64,000 nucleotides of DNA from positions 310,001 through 374,000 of the forward strand of contig NZ_VCIG01000038.1 of assembly GCF_006345815.1 (NCBI RefSeq). Reading direction: 5' to 3'. The notes beneath the pieces were generated by a model. The model ran no database searches. It worked only from the letters and a program-made list of their open reading frames with translations, and was not told the origin of the DNA. A program made the position numbers and the translations under genes. Below are positions 37,240-47,334 of the stretch, one piece after another (the stretch's first letter is position 1; each line of letters starts with the position of its first letter). This stretch comes from Ochrobactrum sp. CGA5 (GTDB taxonomy: Bacteria; Pseudomonadota; Alphaproteobacteria; Rhizobiales; Rhizobiaceae).

Positions 37240-37566
37240 TCAGATTGCGAAGCTTGTTCCGCATCCGCAAGCCGAAGTGGCGTTCGGATTGCGAATCTGG
37301 AACGACTGCCCCATAAGATCATCCACGAAATCGATTTCCGAACCATCCATATAGGGAACAGAAATCGAATCGATCAGCACCTTGGCGCCCAGCTTTTCGA
37401 TTACAATGTCGTCGTCGGTCTGCTCATCGACGAGATCGTATTTATAGGAGAAACCGGAACACCCACCGCCTTCGACCGAAACGCGAAGGGCAGTCTTTCC
37501 CGGTTCCGATCCGAGAATCTTGGCGATCCGCTTTGCTGCGGAATCTGAAACGGTAATGCCTGTCAT
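37240..37566 (-). CDS. erpA: Iron-sulfur cluster insertion protein ErpA/IscA family
   Basis: This A-type carrier delivers Fe-S clusters to apoproteins. The 108-residue product has all three conserved Cys: GGCSGFSYKYDL near residue 36 and the C-terminal SACGCGTSFAI near 100-106. The closest type by feel is ErpA. It is convergent with the DUF533 gene and divergent from the dGTPase gene, so it probably has its own promoter. Together with grxD and bolA it is the third Fe-S trafficking gene in the window. Confidence 0.92.
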   Translation of the reverse strand: MTGITVSDSAAKRIAKILGSEPGKTALRVSVEGGGCSGFSYKYDLVDEQTDDDIVIEKLGAKVLIDSISVPYMDGSEIDFVDDLMGQSFQIRNPNATSACGCGTSFAI

Positions 37567-37744
37567 CTGCCTTGTTCCGTTTGCAATTGCGAATATCGAA
37601 CCGGGCGATTTTCCAGATTTCCGATAGCCGCATACTTGCCTTCATGATTAGCTGATAGCTATGAACGCGAACTGCGGAAGTCAATGTCTGTACCGGGGCC
37701 GCACCAGTTTTATGTAATCATATTACAGTGAAGGAAGCATCGCA

Positions 37745-38953
37745 ATGTCGCTGGAAGGAATAGGCTTTGGTTATCGCGAACGCGCGCCCTATGCCTGTGA
37801 TCCTGCACGAAGCCGTGGCCGTCTGGTGCCAGAACCAGAAAGCCCGACGCGCACCCCGTTTCAACGTGATCGCGACCGTATCATCCATTCGACAGCATTC
37901 CGTCGTCTGAAGCACAAGACACAGGTTTTCATCGCCCATGAAGGCGATCATTATCGAACGCGGCTTACGCATACGATAGAAGTAGCCCAGATTGCTCGTG
38001 CGCTGGCGCGTGCGTTGCGGCTTGATGAAGATCTCGCTGAGGCCGTGGCGCTCGTCCATGATTTTGGACATACGCCTTTCGGACACACAGGTGAGGAAGC
38101 CCTCAATGAGCGCATGAAGGATTTTGGTGGGTTTGATCATAATGCGCAGTCGCTGCGGATCGTGACCAAACTCGAGCACCGATACGCCGACTTCGACGGG
38201 CTCAATCTATCGTGGGAAACGTTGGAAGGACTGGTCAAGCACAACGGGCCTCTGTTGGGCGCAAACGCGACACATCCGAATGCCGCTGTGCCATTACCGA
38301 TTCTCGATTTCAATGAACGCTATGATCTGGAGCTCACGCGGTTTGCCAGTCTCGAAGCGCAGTGCGCAGCAATTGCCGACGATATTGCCTATAACGCTCA
38401 TGATATCGATGATGGTCTACGCGCAGGACTTTTGAGCCTTGACGCTCTTGATGAAGTGCCGTTGACGAAACGTCTGCTCGATGTCGTGCGGACGCGTTAC
38501 CCAGATCTCGATCCCGTGCGAACCGGACACGAGCTGGTCCGCAGGCAGATCACCATCATGGTGGAAGATGTGATCGAAGAAGCACAGCGTCGTCTGGCAG
38601 TGGCAAAGCCACAGAGCGTGGAAGACGTCCACGGCCACTCGCACGCATTGGTGGCTTTCTCCGATGCCATGCGTACTGATGAAAAAGTACTGAAGAGGTT
38701 CCTGTTCAAGAACCTCTATTTCCACGACAGCGTCGTGGTACGCAGGCATGCGGCTGATAAGATATTGCAAGACCTTTTTGATGCCTGCTTTGCCGATCTG
38801 ACAAACATGCCGCCGGAATGGCAATCGGGCTGCGAGACGTTGGATGAGGCGGCACGAGCGCGGCGGATTGCAGACTATCTGGCGGGGATGACTGACAATT
38901 ATGCCGTGCGAGAACACCGACGATTGTTTGACCGCACTCCCGATTTAGCTTAA
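37745..38953 (+). CDS. dgt: dGTP triphosphohydrolase-like protein (HD domain)
   Basis: This enzyme hydrolyses dNTPs to deoxynucleoside and triphosphate, limiting dNTP pools. The 402-residue product has the HD metal site spread over [19 protein letters not shown] near residue 75 and [18 protein letters not shown] near 100, plus a later [17 protein letters not shown] near 210. The size matches the shorter type 2 dGTPase-like proteins of alphaproteobacteria. It precedes argS by 86 bases on the same strand. Confidence 0.92.
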   Translation: MSLEGIGFGYRERAPYACDPARSRGRLVPEPESPTRTPFQRDRDRIIHSTAFRRLKHKTQVFIAHEGDHYRTRLTHTIEVAQIARALARALRLDEDLAEAVALVHDFGHTPFGHTGEEALNERMKDFGGFDHNAQSLRIVTKLEHRYADFDGLNLSWETLEGLVKHNGPLLGANATHPNAAVPLPILDFNERYDLELTRFASLEAQCAAIADDIAYNAHDIDDGLRAGLLSLDALDEVPLTKRLLDVVRTRYPDLDPVRTGHELVRRQITIMVEDVIEEAQRRLAVAKPQSVEDVHGHSHALVAFSDAMRTDEKVLKRFLFKNLYFHDSVVVRRHAADKILQDLFDACFADLTNMPPEWQSGCETLDEAARARRIADYLAGMTDNYAVREHRRLFDRTPDLA

Positions 38954-39039
38954 TCGGGGCCAAACGAAGCGACATAGTCGGCAAACACGCCGAGTTCGCA
39001 GAAAATTTGAATCCCGGCGCAAGCCTGACAGGATAGACC

Positions 39040-40797
39040 ATGAATATCTTTGCAGATTTCGACGCACGTATCAAAAAGACGTTGCAAGATATTGATCTAA
39101 AATCGAAAGATGGTGGCGAACTCGATTTCTCGCGCATCGGTGTCGAGCCGCCGCGAGATGCTTCCCATGGTGATATTGCGACCAATGCTGCGATGGTGCT
39201 CTCCAAGGCTGTCGGTCAGAACCCGCGGGAGCTTGCCGGTCGTATTGCCGAGGCTCTTGCCTTGGACGAAGACGTTGAGACTGTCGATGTCGCCGGTCCG
39301 GGTTTCATCAATCTGCGTTTGAAGGCAGCTTACTGGCAGCGCGAACTCTCTTCGATGCTGAACGAAGGCACGGATTTCGGTCGCTCCAAGCTTGGTGCAG
39401 GATCGAAAGTCAATGTGGAATATGTTTCGGCAAACCCTACCGGCCCGATGCATGTCGGCCATTGTCGTGGTGCCGTTGTCGGCGATGTTCTGGCCAATCT
39501 GCTCAAGTTCGCAGGCTATGATGTGGTCAAGGAATACTACATTAACGATGCGGGCGCGCAGATTGATGTGCTGGCCCGGTCCGTTATGCTTCGCTACCGC
39601 GAAGCACTTGGTGAAAATATTGGCGAAATCCCGGCTGGTCTTTATCCGGGCGATTATCTCGTTCCAGTCGGACAGGAACTTGCGAAGGAGTTTAGCCGCA
39701 AGCTTCTGGAAATGCCGGAAGCTGAAGCGCTTGCTCTGGTGAAGGATCGCACGATTGACGCGATGATGGCGATGATCCGCGCCGATCTCGATGCGCTCAA
39801 TGTGCACCACGATGTGTTCTTCTCCGAGCGCAAGCTGCATGTCGATCATGCACGGGCGATTCGCAACGCAATCAATGATCTGACGCTCAAAGGGCACGTC
39901 TATAAAGGCAAGCTGCCACCTCCGAAGGGCCAGCTTCCAGAAGACTGGGAAGATCGTGAGCAGACATTGTTTCGTTCGACGGAAGTGGGCGACGATATTG
40001 ACCGTCCACTGATGAAGTCTGACGGCGCTTTCACCTATTTTGCAGGCGATGTGGCATACTTCAAGGACAAATATGACCGCGGCTTCAACGAGATGATCTA
40101 TGTGTTGGGTGCCGACCATGGCGGCTACGTCAAGCGCCTGGAAGCGGTTGCAAGGGCCGTTTCCGACGGCAAGGCAAAGCTAACGGTATTGCTCTGCCAG
40201 CTGGTGAAGCTGTTCCGCGATGGCGAGCCGGTGCGTATGTCGAAGCGGGCCGGCGAATTCATCACGCTGCGCGACGTCGTCGACGAAGTTGGTCGCGACC
40301 CGGTTCGTTTCATGATGCTTTACCGGAAAAACGATGCGCCCCTGGATTTCGATTTTGCAAAGGTGACGGAGCAGTCGAAAGATAATCCAGTGTTCTACGT
40401 GCAATACGCTTCTGCACGTTGCCATTCGGTTTTCCGTCAGGCGGCGGACCAGCTTGGTCTTGCCGATCTCGACCGAGTCGGCATGGCTGCGCATTTCGAC
40501 AAGCTGACTGATGAAAGCGAGATTGCACTCATTCGCAAGCTGGCCGAATATCCGCGCCTGATCGAGGCTGCGGCCGTTCATCAAGAGCCGCATCGGCTTG
40601 CTTTCTACCTCTATGATCTCGCCAGCGCGTTCCATTCGCAATGGAATAGGGGTACAGAGAACCCGGACTTACGTTTTATTAAGGTTAACGATCCAAACTT
40701 GTCATTAGCCAGGCTAGGGCTGGTACAGGTTGTTTCTGATGTGCTGACTTCCGGATTGACGATAATCGGTGCGGATGCTCCAGCGGAAATGCGCTAG
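39040..40797 (+). CDS. argS: Arginyl-tRNA synthetase
   Basis: ArgS is a class I aminoacyl-tRNA synthetase. The 585-residue product has the HIGH-equivalent [18 protein letters not shown] near residue 133 and a KMSKS-like RMSKRAGEF near 398. The C-terminal DALR-type anticodon-binding domain contains [16 protein letters not shown] near 460. It begins the conserved run argS - SPOR protein - nagZ - scpAB - tatABC. Confidence 0.97.
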   Translation: MNIFADFDARIKKTLQDIDLKSKDGGELDFSRIGVEPPRDASHGDIATNAAMVLSKAVGQNPRELAGRIAEALALDEDVETVDVAGPGFINLRLKAAYWQRELSSMLNEGTDFGRSKLGAGSKVNVEYVSANPTGPMHVGHCRGAVVGDVLANLLKFAGYDVVKEYYINDAGAQIDVLARSVMLRYREALGENIGEIPAGLYPGDYLVPVGQELAKEFSRKLLEMPEAEALALVKDRTIDAMMAMIRADLDALNVHHDVFFSERKLHVDHARAIRNAINDLTLKGHVYKGKLPPPKGQLPEDWEDREQTLFRSTEVGDDIDRPLMKSDGAFTYFAGDVAYFKDKYDRGFNEMIYVLGADHGGYVKRLEAVARAVSDGKAKLTVLLCQLVKLFRDGEPVRMSKRAGEFITLRDVVDEVGRDPVRFMMLYRKNDAPLDFDFAKVTEQSKDNPVFYVQYASARCHSVFRQAADQLGLADLDRVGMAAHFDKLTDESEIALIRKLAEYPRLIEAAAVHQEPHRLAFYLYDLASAFHSQWNRGTENPDLRFIKVNDPNLSLARLGLVQVVSDVLTSGLTIIGADAPAEMR

Positions 40798-41110
40798 AGT
40801 ATAGTTTGAAGGTGAATATCTTTCGAGACGGACTATACTTGAAGGATGGTCTCCAAAGTGTGCGGGTCGCGCCATGCGGTTCGAGATGACTGCGGAGCTC
40901 AGACGGTTGTCACAAAGCCTTTTAAGGTCGAAAGACTGATTGAAAGGCAAAAGTTGGCAAGTTGAACAGGCGGAAGGCCATGATGAATGCAAGTCATCGG
41001 TCTTCCTTCTGGCGCAGGAAACTTCCGTCAACTTTTGCCCACATTGCCTCGCTACAAAGCAATGTATGGAGACGTCTTGCGACGTCCAGGGTTTGAGTTA
41101 GGAACACGCT
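40798..41110. other. 313-bp intergenic region with two inverted repeats
   Basis: No gene is seen. AGTATAGT (40799-40806) and ACTATACT (40833-40840) are inverted just after argS. A larger imperfect palindrome occupies 40948-41039, with perfect 11-base outer arms GGCAAAAGTTG (40948-40958) and CAACTTTTGCC (41029-41039) and partial inner pairing (GGAAGGCC with GGTCTTCC). It may be a leader or small RNA structure, or a decayed mobile palindrome. Confidence 0.5.
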
Positions 41111-44047
41111 ATGACGGACAGCAGTGCAAATCCCCGTAATTACGGCGAGCGTCCGTTGCACGAAGACGATCCACTGATGGAACTGTCGCGGATCATGGAT
41201 TTCGGCACGCCTGCTGGTGACAACGTCGCTTGGAATGAGCGTCGATCTGGTTATCGTGAAGAGAGCCGGACAGAGCCGGGTTTCGATCCATCGCTGGATC
41301 TGGAGCGCGAATTGCTTGGTGACTTCAATGATTATTCTCAGCCTACGGATCAGTCACAGTTCGCGGAGCTCCGCACGAGAGATGATTCTCATCTGTCGGA
41401 TGATGCCCCGCTGATACATGAGGACGAACTTGCTTCGGCTCTCGAAGATGAACTCGATCTTCAGATGGATGAGGTTGAGCTGACGTCAGAATTGAAAGCA
41501 CCCTCATTTGAGGCACTTGAGTTCGAAGAAATCGATCGCACAGAGCCCGTACCGCAATTCGATTACAATGATTATTCGGCTGCGCGTGAATCGAGTGCAG
41601 AAAATTATGCCGCATCCTCGTCGGTCTATGTTCGCCGAGAAACCGTCGAGACGCTTCACATCGATCAGACCGATTACGATCCGACGATCTATCAGCCAGC
41701 CATAGAACCGAATGAACAAGCTTACCAGCTTGCGCGCGATGATGACTGGAACGCTCAGGCGGTTGAGCCCACAGAGCAGTCCTATGCTGCCGTCACGGCG
41801 CCGGTATCACTTGAGGACGAACTACAGAATCTTCTTTTCGGCGATGAGCCGCAATCAGTCTCCCACGAGGAAGCGCACTTTTCCCATGTTGCGCCTGTAG
41901 AGGAAACATACACCCACCAGGACGCTGCGGCGGTTCAGAATACCAGATACCAGGATGAACAGGAGCTGGAAGAGCTGCATCTTGAGAATCCGCAGCTTAA
42001 CGAGCCGGCTTATGATTCTGCGCTGCAAGCCGCCACACCTGTTGAATCTTATGCGGCTCAGCCTCTGTCGCAATTTACGTATGCAGGATATCCGTACTAT
42101 ACACGGAGCAATTTTTCCTCGGGCGTTGCTTCACAGGATACGGTAGCAACCGCACCGCAGGCCGATCAAGCGCCTGCTGCAGTCGCAGCCCCTGCGCTTA
42201 ATGATGAAGACGATTTTTCTTTCGATGATGATTTTTCGTTCGATGTTGAGGAAACAACCGCTGTAATTGCTGCAGAAGGAACTGAGGACGACCTCTTAGA
42301 GCTGGGTGAAATCGGCCTTTCGGAGGATGACTTTGGTTATGAAACTTCGGGTGATGTTTCCGGCATTCAGGATGAGAACGCTTTCAATGAGGATGATTTT
42401 TTCACTGAAGACGATCTCAATCTGAACAACGAGTCTGAGGAAGAAATACCCACCTATGCCCACGCGATGCGTGCGGACGATAGTCACTACTCTTCCCAGG
42501 CTTCGTTTTTGCCGTTTGGAAATGCTCATACAGCCACAGCCAGCGCCCCGGCGCCCGAAGTCGAGACGTTGAGCGTGGCCGAAGAAAAGGTTGAGCAAAC
42601 GCATTCGCTCGATTTGCCGGAAGTCAATTATGGCGAAGAAGAAGCTAACGCCGGTTTGACTGATCTCGAAGCGGAATTCGCCGAGGTCTTCAATACGGTT
42701 GGCGTCGATGACTCGTCTAAAACTGACGCGCAGAGCGAAGCTGACAGGGCTTTTGAAGACATCTTCCGCGAAAGCGCTTCAAGCTATCTGCCTAACTCCG
42801 GGGCCGGCCTCGGTGCAGCCGTGGGCGCTGCTGCTGCCGGTGTCGGTGCTGCCGCAGCTGCCGGGGTATATGGCCGCTCACAGGCAACGGCACAGGAATC
42901 AGTACAGCCAAAAGCCTCTAACCCATTGGGTAATCAAGACGATTTCTACAACCATTGGGCCGCTCAGGGGGCACAGACCTTTGAGGGTGGCGACTATGGT
43001 GACCGGGCGGCGATGCCAGCGGAACACGATCTTGGGAGTGCCGCTGAAGCCTATCGTAATCGCCCGGTTCGGGGCCGTCGCGGCCTCATTTTGGCTAGCG
43101 TGGCCGGTGTGGTGGTGCTTTTGGGGGGGATTGGCTATCATTTTCTCGGGGGTAGCAGTTCCGGCGAACCGGTCGTGATCCGGGCCGACAATCAGCCGAT
43201 CAAGGTGCAGCCGGAAAATCCGGGCGGTGTAACAGTGCCAAATCAGGATAAGGCAGTTTACGACCGCGTTGCGGGTACCTTGCCGAACAATCCGGAACAA
43301 AAATCACTGATCACTTCCGGTGAAGAGCCGGTGGACATTTCCAGCACGAATGACGGCAATACGTCAGACGAGCAACCAGTGGCGAACCAGGCTCCGCTCG
43401 AGAACCAGAATAACCATAATGAGCCGTTGGTTCAGCCACGTGAAGTAGAAACCATGATCGTTCGCCCTGATGGCTCTATCGTTCAGCCATCTCCGGCACC
43501 GGAAGAAACCGCTTCCCAACTGACTCCGGCGAACACTGCGCAGCCAATAGCTCCTGCTGGCGGTGATGAGATCGCCGCGCTGGCCGCTGGCAATGCACCT
43601 ACGGAACCTGCTGCGCCAACACCGACGCAGCAGGCGGAGCCTGCGACAGAAGCGCCGCGTCTTCCTGCTCATCCTCCAGTGGTACGATCAAGGCCTGCTG
43701 AACAGCCTGTCAACATTGTTGGCAATGTTCCGCAGCGCACGCAGATTCCGTCTGCTGCCACTTCGGCTTCCGCCGCACCTCAAGTGGCTTCGGCAGCGGG
43801 AGCAGGTGGCTATTTCATCCAGATTGCTTCGCAGCCATCTGCTGAGCTGGCGCAGAAGTCTTATGCGAACATGGCTCAGAAGTATGGCAGCGTGATCGGC
43901 GGACGCAGCGTCGACATCAAGCGAGCCGATATTCCAGGCAAGGGCACTTACTATCGTGTCCGCGTTCAAGCCGGTTCCAAGGAAGAAGCGTCTGCGCTCT
44001 GCGCGCGCCTTAAGTCTACCGGTGGCAGCTGTCTGGTAACGCGGTAA
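41111..44047 (+). CDS. Large acidic SPOR-domain membrane protein
   Basis: The 978-residue product has a very acidic, low-complexity cytoplasmic region (residues 1 to about 560, rich in Asp, Glu, Ser and Tyr). An Ala/Gly-rich stretch follows near 562-590, then a single TM helix (GLILASVAGVVVLLGGIGYHF, about 656-676) and a Pro/Gln-rich periplasmic linker. A C-terminal SPOR domain (AGGYFIQIASQPSAELAQKSY onward, about 895-978) binds denuded glycan strands at septa. A role in division or envelope remodelling is likely. The neighbouring nagZ fits a peptidoglycan context. The acidic tail is much longer than in most SPOR proteins. Confidence 0.88.
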   Translation: MTDSSANPRNYGERPLHEDDPLMELSRIMDFGTPAGDNVAWNERRSGYREESRTEPGFDPSLDLERELLGDFNDYSQPTDQSQFAELRTRDDSHLSDDAPLIHEDELASALEDELDLQMDEVELTSELKAPSFEALEFEEIDRTEPVPQFDYNDYSAARESSAENYAASSSVYVRRETVETLHIDQTDYDPTIYQPAIEPNEQAYQLARDDDWNAQAVEPTEQSYAAVTAPVSLEDELQNLLFGDEPQSVSHEEAHFSHVAPVEETYTHQDAAAVQNTRYQDEQELEELHLENPQLNEPAYDSALQAATPVESYAAQPLSQFTYAGYPYYTRSNFSSGVASQDTVATAPQADQAPAAVAAPALNDEDDFSFDDDFSFDVEETTAVIAAEGTEDDLLELGEIGLSEDDFGYETSGDVSGIQDENAFNEDDFFTEDDLNLNNESEEEIPTYAHAMRADDSHYSSQASFLPFGNAHTATASAPAPEVETLSVAEEKVEQTHSLDLPEVNYGEEEANAGLTDLEAEFAEVFNTVGVDDSSKTDAQSEADRAFEDIFRESASSYLPNSGAGLGAAVGAAAAGVGAAAAAGVYGRSQATAQESVQPKASNPLGNQDDFYNHWAAQGAQTFEGGDYGDRAAMPAEHDLGSAAEAYRNRPVRGRRGLILASVAGVVVLLGGIGYHFLGGSSSGEPVVIRADNQPIKVQPENPGGVTVPNQDKAVYDRVAGTLPNNPEQKSLITSGEEPVDISSTNDGNTSDEQPVANQAPLENQNNHNEPLVQPREVETMIVRPDGSIVQPSPAPEETASQLTPANTAQPIAPAGGDEIAALAAGNAPTEPAAPTPTQQAEPATEAPRLPAHPPVVRSRPAEQPVNIVGNVPQRTQIPSAATSASAAPQVASAAGAGGYFIQIASQPSAELAQKSYANMAQKYGSVIGGRSVDIKRADIPGKGTYYRVRVQAGSKEEASALCARLKSTGGSCLVTR

Positions 44048-44066
44048 TCTCTTGGACAAAAAACTC

Positions 44067-44096
44067 GAAAGGGCGACTTTGGTCGCCCTTTTTTAT
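44067..44096 (+). terminator. Terminator after the SPOR gene
   Basis: AAAGGGCGAC pairs with GTCGCCCTTT and is followed by TTTAT, 20 bases past the stop. Confidence 0.85.
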
Positions 44097-44184
44097 GGTC
44101 CACTACCAAGCCCGGGTTTTTTCGGTTAAACCGGGACAGGGTTGTTTGAATAAAGCATTTCCAGACAGTTTTGGGGAAGAGCGC

Positions 44185-45204
44185 ATGAAAGAGTGCAAGG
44201 CATGGATTGCCGGTGTATCAGGAACGAAACTTACCGAGGACGAAGTTGCGTTTTTCCGCGATGAAAGGCCTTGGGGCTTTATTCTCTTTGCTCGCAATGT
44301 CGAAAGTCTGGAACAGGTTTCCGAGCTGACCGCGCATATGCGCGACCTGACGGGCCGGGACCAGACGCCTGTTTTCATCGATCAGGAAGGCGGGCGCGTG
44401 CAGCGTCTTCGTCCGCCGCTCGTTCCCAATTATCCCTCGGCCTCGGAAATTGGCGCGATCTATGCGCGTGATCGCGAAGCCGGTGTGCGCGCCGCTTGGC
44501 TGCATTCTCGCCTGCATGCATTCGATTTGCTGAAAATTGGCGTCAATGTGGATTGCCTGCCGGTTCTGGACGTGCCCGTCGTAGGTGCACATGATGTCAT
44601 TGGCGCGCGTGCCTATTCAAAGAATCCGCATGCTGTCGCTGAGATGGGGCGATCTGCTGCGGAAGGCTTGCTAGCAGGTGGTTTGCTGCCTGTGGTCAAG
44701 CATATGCCCGGACATGGCCGTGCGTTTACAGACACGCACAAGGAACTGGCGCGGGTCACCGTTCCACTGAACGAATTGGTTGCGCATGATTTTGTGCCAT
44801 TCAAGGCACTCAATGATCTACCGATGGCAATGACGGCGCATGTCGTGTTCGATTGCATTGATCCGCAGCGCCCGTCGACATTGTCGCCGACTGTCATCAA
44901 TACGATTATTCGTGACGTTATCCAGTTCGACGGCCTTGTCATGAGCGATGATATTTCCATGAAAGCGCTCTCCGGCGGACTTGGTGATATTGCAGACGGC
45001 ATCATCGGTGCCGGTTGTGATATGGTTCTCTATTGCGCAGGTGTGATGGAAGAACTCAAAGAAGTCGCAGCGCGTGTGCCGGTTCTTGAGGGCAAATCGA
45101 AGCACCGCGCCGACTTGGCGGAAGTTTATGCTGGCGATCCCGATCTTTCTGATGAGGACGAACTACGTGCAGAATTCAACGCCATGTTTGAACGGATAGC
45201 GTAA
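44185..45204 (+). CDS. nagZ: Beta-N-acetylhexosaminidase NagZ
   Basis: This cytoplasmic GH3 enzyme removes GlcNAc from anhydromuropeptides during peptidoglycan recycling. The 339-residue product has the NagZ pattern GFILFARN, PVFIDQEGGRVQRL near residue 72, KHMPGHGRAFTDTHKELA near 170 with the catalytic His, and MSDDISMKAL with the nucleophile Asp near 254. The ATG at 44185 follows GGGAAGAG; the frame open from 44095 lies partly in the terminator. Confidence 0.95.
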   Translation: MKECKAWIAGVSGTKLTEDEVAFFRDERPWGFILFARNVESLEQVSELTAHMRDLTGRDQTPVFIDQEGGRVQRLRPPLVPNYPSASEIGAIYARDREAGVRAAWLHSRLHAFDLLKIGVNVDCLPVLDVPVVGAHDVIGARAYSKNPHAVAEMGRSAAEGLLAGGLLPVVKHMPGHGRAFTDTHKELARVTVPLNELVAHDFVPFKALNDLPMAMTAHVVFDCIDPQRPSTLSPTVINTIIRDVIQFDGLVMSDDISMKALSGGLGDIADGIIGAGCDMVLYCAGVMEELKEVAARVPVLEGKSKHRADLAEVYAGDPDLSDEDELRAEFNAMFERIA

Positions 45205-45277
45205 TCGTCAAAACTTGGTAAACTGAGATCGTCGGCGGACCGTCCGCCGGTGAAATCTTATCAGTAGGGAAACGGGT

Positions 45278-46129
45278 TTGGCAGCATCGGGGGCAGACAC
45301 AGACGGCAAAGACGGCACACTCGTGCCGATGGACGCGCTGTGGCAAGGTGATTCCGGCGGCAACGAAAGTGAACCTTCGCTTCTCATCGATGTGCAGGGG
45401 TTTGAAGGACCTCTTGATCTATTGCTTCATCTGGCGCGAAGCCAGCGAGTCGATCTTGCCCGTATTTCAGTCCTGGCGCTTACGGAGCAGTATCTTCAGT
45501 TTGTAGAGCAGGCAAGGGCGCTACGTCTCGAACTCGCCGCCGACTATCTCGTCATGGCGGCGTGGCTTGCCTATCTCAAGTCGAAACTGCTTATCCCGAA
45601 ACAGCAAGGAGACGATGGAGCAACCGGCGAAGAGCTGGCCGCCTCGTTGCATTACCGTTTGAAAAGGCTTGAAGCCATGCGCGATGCGGCGGCAAAACTC
45701 GTCAATCGCAATAGGCTCGGGCGGGATGTCTTCGCGCGTGGTATGCCGGAAATGGTTATGGTAGATAGGACCAGTCAGTTTTCCGCGACACTGTACGACC
45801 TTCTCACCGCCTATGCTTCGCAGCGGCAGCGCCAGTCTGTTTCGCAGGTGCAGATCGCCAAGCGAGCGGTCTGGTCATTGAAAGAAGCGCGGGTGGCGCT
45901 TGTGCGTTTGATGGGGGCAGTCGGGGACTGGATATCGCTTGATCGCTTCCTGATTGATTATGCCCTTTCACCCCGCGAAAGAGCTTCGGCGCTTGCGAGT
46001 TCCTTTGCTGCCAGTCTTGAACTTGTGCGTGAAGGCAAACTGGAAGTCAGACAGAGTGCTCCTTTCGAGCCGATCTACATAAGGGCGACAGGAGATGTAA
46101 GCGAATTGGATGAGGACGAAGATGTCTGA
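45278..46129 (+). CDS. scpA: Segregation and condensation protein A
   Basis: ScpA is the kleisin subunit that bridges SMC heads in the condensin-like complex. The 283-residue product shows the FEGPLDLLLHLARSQRVDL N-terminal motif near residue 42, a YLVMAAWLAYLKSKLLIP helix near 90, and a C-terminal winged helix. The start is a TTG at 45278 with AGGGA upstream. The C-terminus overlaps the scpB start by 8 bases. It is shorter than some alphaproteobacterial ScpA proteins, but all main elements are present. Confidence 0.92.
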   Translation: MAASGADTDGKDGTLVPMDALWQGDSGGNESEPSLLIDVQGFEGPLDLLLHLARSQRVDLARISVLALTEQYLQFVEQARALRLELAADYLVMAAWLAYLKSKLLIPKQQGDDGATGEELAASLHYRLKRLEAMRDAAAKLVNRNRLGRDVFARGMPEMVMVDRTSQFSATLYDLLTAYASQRQRQSVSQVQIAKRAVWSLKEARVALVRLMGAVGDWISLDRFLIDYALSPRERASALASSFAASLELVREGKLEVRQSAPFEPIYIRATGDVSELDEDEDV

Positions 46130-46850
46130 AGCGGAACGTCGAAATCTGGCTGAAATCGATAATGACGGCGATCAGCTAGAAGCAGAGGCTCATATCTCGA
46201 CACAGGGACTTGCCGATCTCGCACGCATTGTCGAGGCCATCGTTTTTGCCTCCTCCGAGCCTGTTTCCGAACGTGCTTTGGCTGAACGCCTGCCTGCAAA
46301 TGTGGACGTTGCTCCTGTTTTGCAGCATTTACAGAAAGTATATGAAACGCGCGGCGTGCATCTTGTTCAGGTCGGCAGCGCTTGGGCGTTCCGCACGGCG
46401 CCCGATCTAGCCTTTCTCATGAGCCGCGAAGCCGTGCAGCAACGCAAACTGTCTCGTGCTGCGATCGAAGTGCTGGCCATCATTGCCTATCACCAGCCGG
46501 TCACGCGCGCCGAGTTGGAAGACATTCGCGGCGTGGAGACTTCGAAGGGGACTTTGGATGTCCTCATGGAAACGGGCTGGATCAAGTTGCGCGGTCGGCG
46601 CCGGACTCCCGGCCGTCCGGTTACCTACGGAACAACGGATGCTTTTCTTGACCATTTCGGCCTGCCTGAAATCCGCGATTTGCCCGGACTGGAAGAGCTA
46701 CGTGGGGCAGGGCTGCTCTCTGCGCGTATGCCATCGAGTTTTGCCGTTCCGGTGCCGAATGTCGATCCAGATGAGCTGACTGAAGACGAAGAGCCGCTTG
46801 AAGACATAGATCTGGAAAGCCTCGGCTTGCTTGCACCACGTGGTGAATAG
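46122..46850 (+). CDS. scpB: Segregation and condensation protein B
   Basis: ScpB dimers bind ScpA and regulate SMC ATPase and DNA loading. The 242-residue product has tandem winged helices with RIVEAIVFASSEPVSERALAERL near residue 35 and AAIEVLAIIAYHQPVTRAELEDIRGV near 115-140, followed by GRRRTPGRPVTYGTT. An acidic C-terminal tail follows. The ATG at 46122 lies inside the scpA end and is preferred to the frame opening at 46110. Confidence 0.94.
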   Translation: MSEAERRNLAEIDNDGDQLEAEAHISTQGLADLARIVEAIVFASSEPVSERALAERLPANVDVAPVLQHLQKVYETRGVHLVQVGSAWAFRTAPDLAFLMSREAVQQRKLSRAAIEVLAIIAYHQPVTRAELEDIRGVETSKGTLDVLMETGWIKLRGRRRTPGRPVTYGTTDAFLDHFGLPEIRDLPGLEELRGAGLLSARMPSSFAVPVPNVDPDELTEDEEPLEDIDLESLGLLAPRGE

Positions 46851-46995
46851 TCCCAGTCTCGCCTTTCAAGTGAATTTTATTTGCCGGAGAGCCGTTCACT
46901 GTCACACTTCTGTTTGAAAGATTTGTTGAAAGCGCTTAAATCATAACTGGCATTGCAGGAACATGCCGCGCGTTCGCGGCAATGAGAGGAATAAA

Positions 46996-47214
46996 ATGGG
47001 TAGCTTTTCCATCTGGCACTGGCTGATCGTCCTGGCGGTTGTGCTTCTTCTGTTTGGCCGCGGCAAGATTCCCGAGCTGATGGGTGATGTTGCCAAGGGC
47101 ATCAAGAACTTCAAGCAGGGCATGTCCGACGAAGACGCCAAGGATTCGGGTCGTACAATCGATGCCAAGGCTGACGAAACGGCCAACGACGTCAAGAAAA
47201 CCACCAAGTCCTGA
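46996..47214 (+). CDS. tatA: Sec-independent translocase subunit TatA
   Basis: TatA polymerises to form the twin-arginine translocation pathway for folded proteins. The 72-residue product has a short N-terminal TM ([17 protein letters not shown]), the hinge [21 protein letters not shown] amphipathic helix and a charged tail. The start at 46996 follows GAGAGGA. A small hairpin (GCCGCG/CGCGGC, 46965-46980) lies directly before the ribosome site. It is followed by a 120-base gap with a stem-loop before tatB. Confidence 0.95.
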   Translation: MGSFSIWHWLIVLAVVLLLFGRGKIPELMGDVAKGIKNFKQGMSDEDAKDSGRTIDAKADETANDVKKTTKS

Positions 47215-47229
47215 TCTAACGGATAAAGC

Positions 47230-47266
47230 ATGTTGCGTGCGTAGAAGTCGCACGCAGCATATTTTG
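47230..47266 (+). terminator. Intercistronic stem-loop between tatA and tatB
   Basis: ATGTTGCGTGCG (47230-47241) pairs with CGCACGCAGCAT (47249-47260) with a single G-U wobble and a 7-base loop, followed by ATTTTG. It could be a partial terminator or an mRNA-stability element that keeps TatA in excess. Confidence 0.55.
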
Positions 47267-47334
47267 CCATTTACAAGTGCGGTTTTCCGCCGAAAGACGG
47301 GACGCGCGCGCGAATTGCGCGGGGTATCAAGAAA

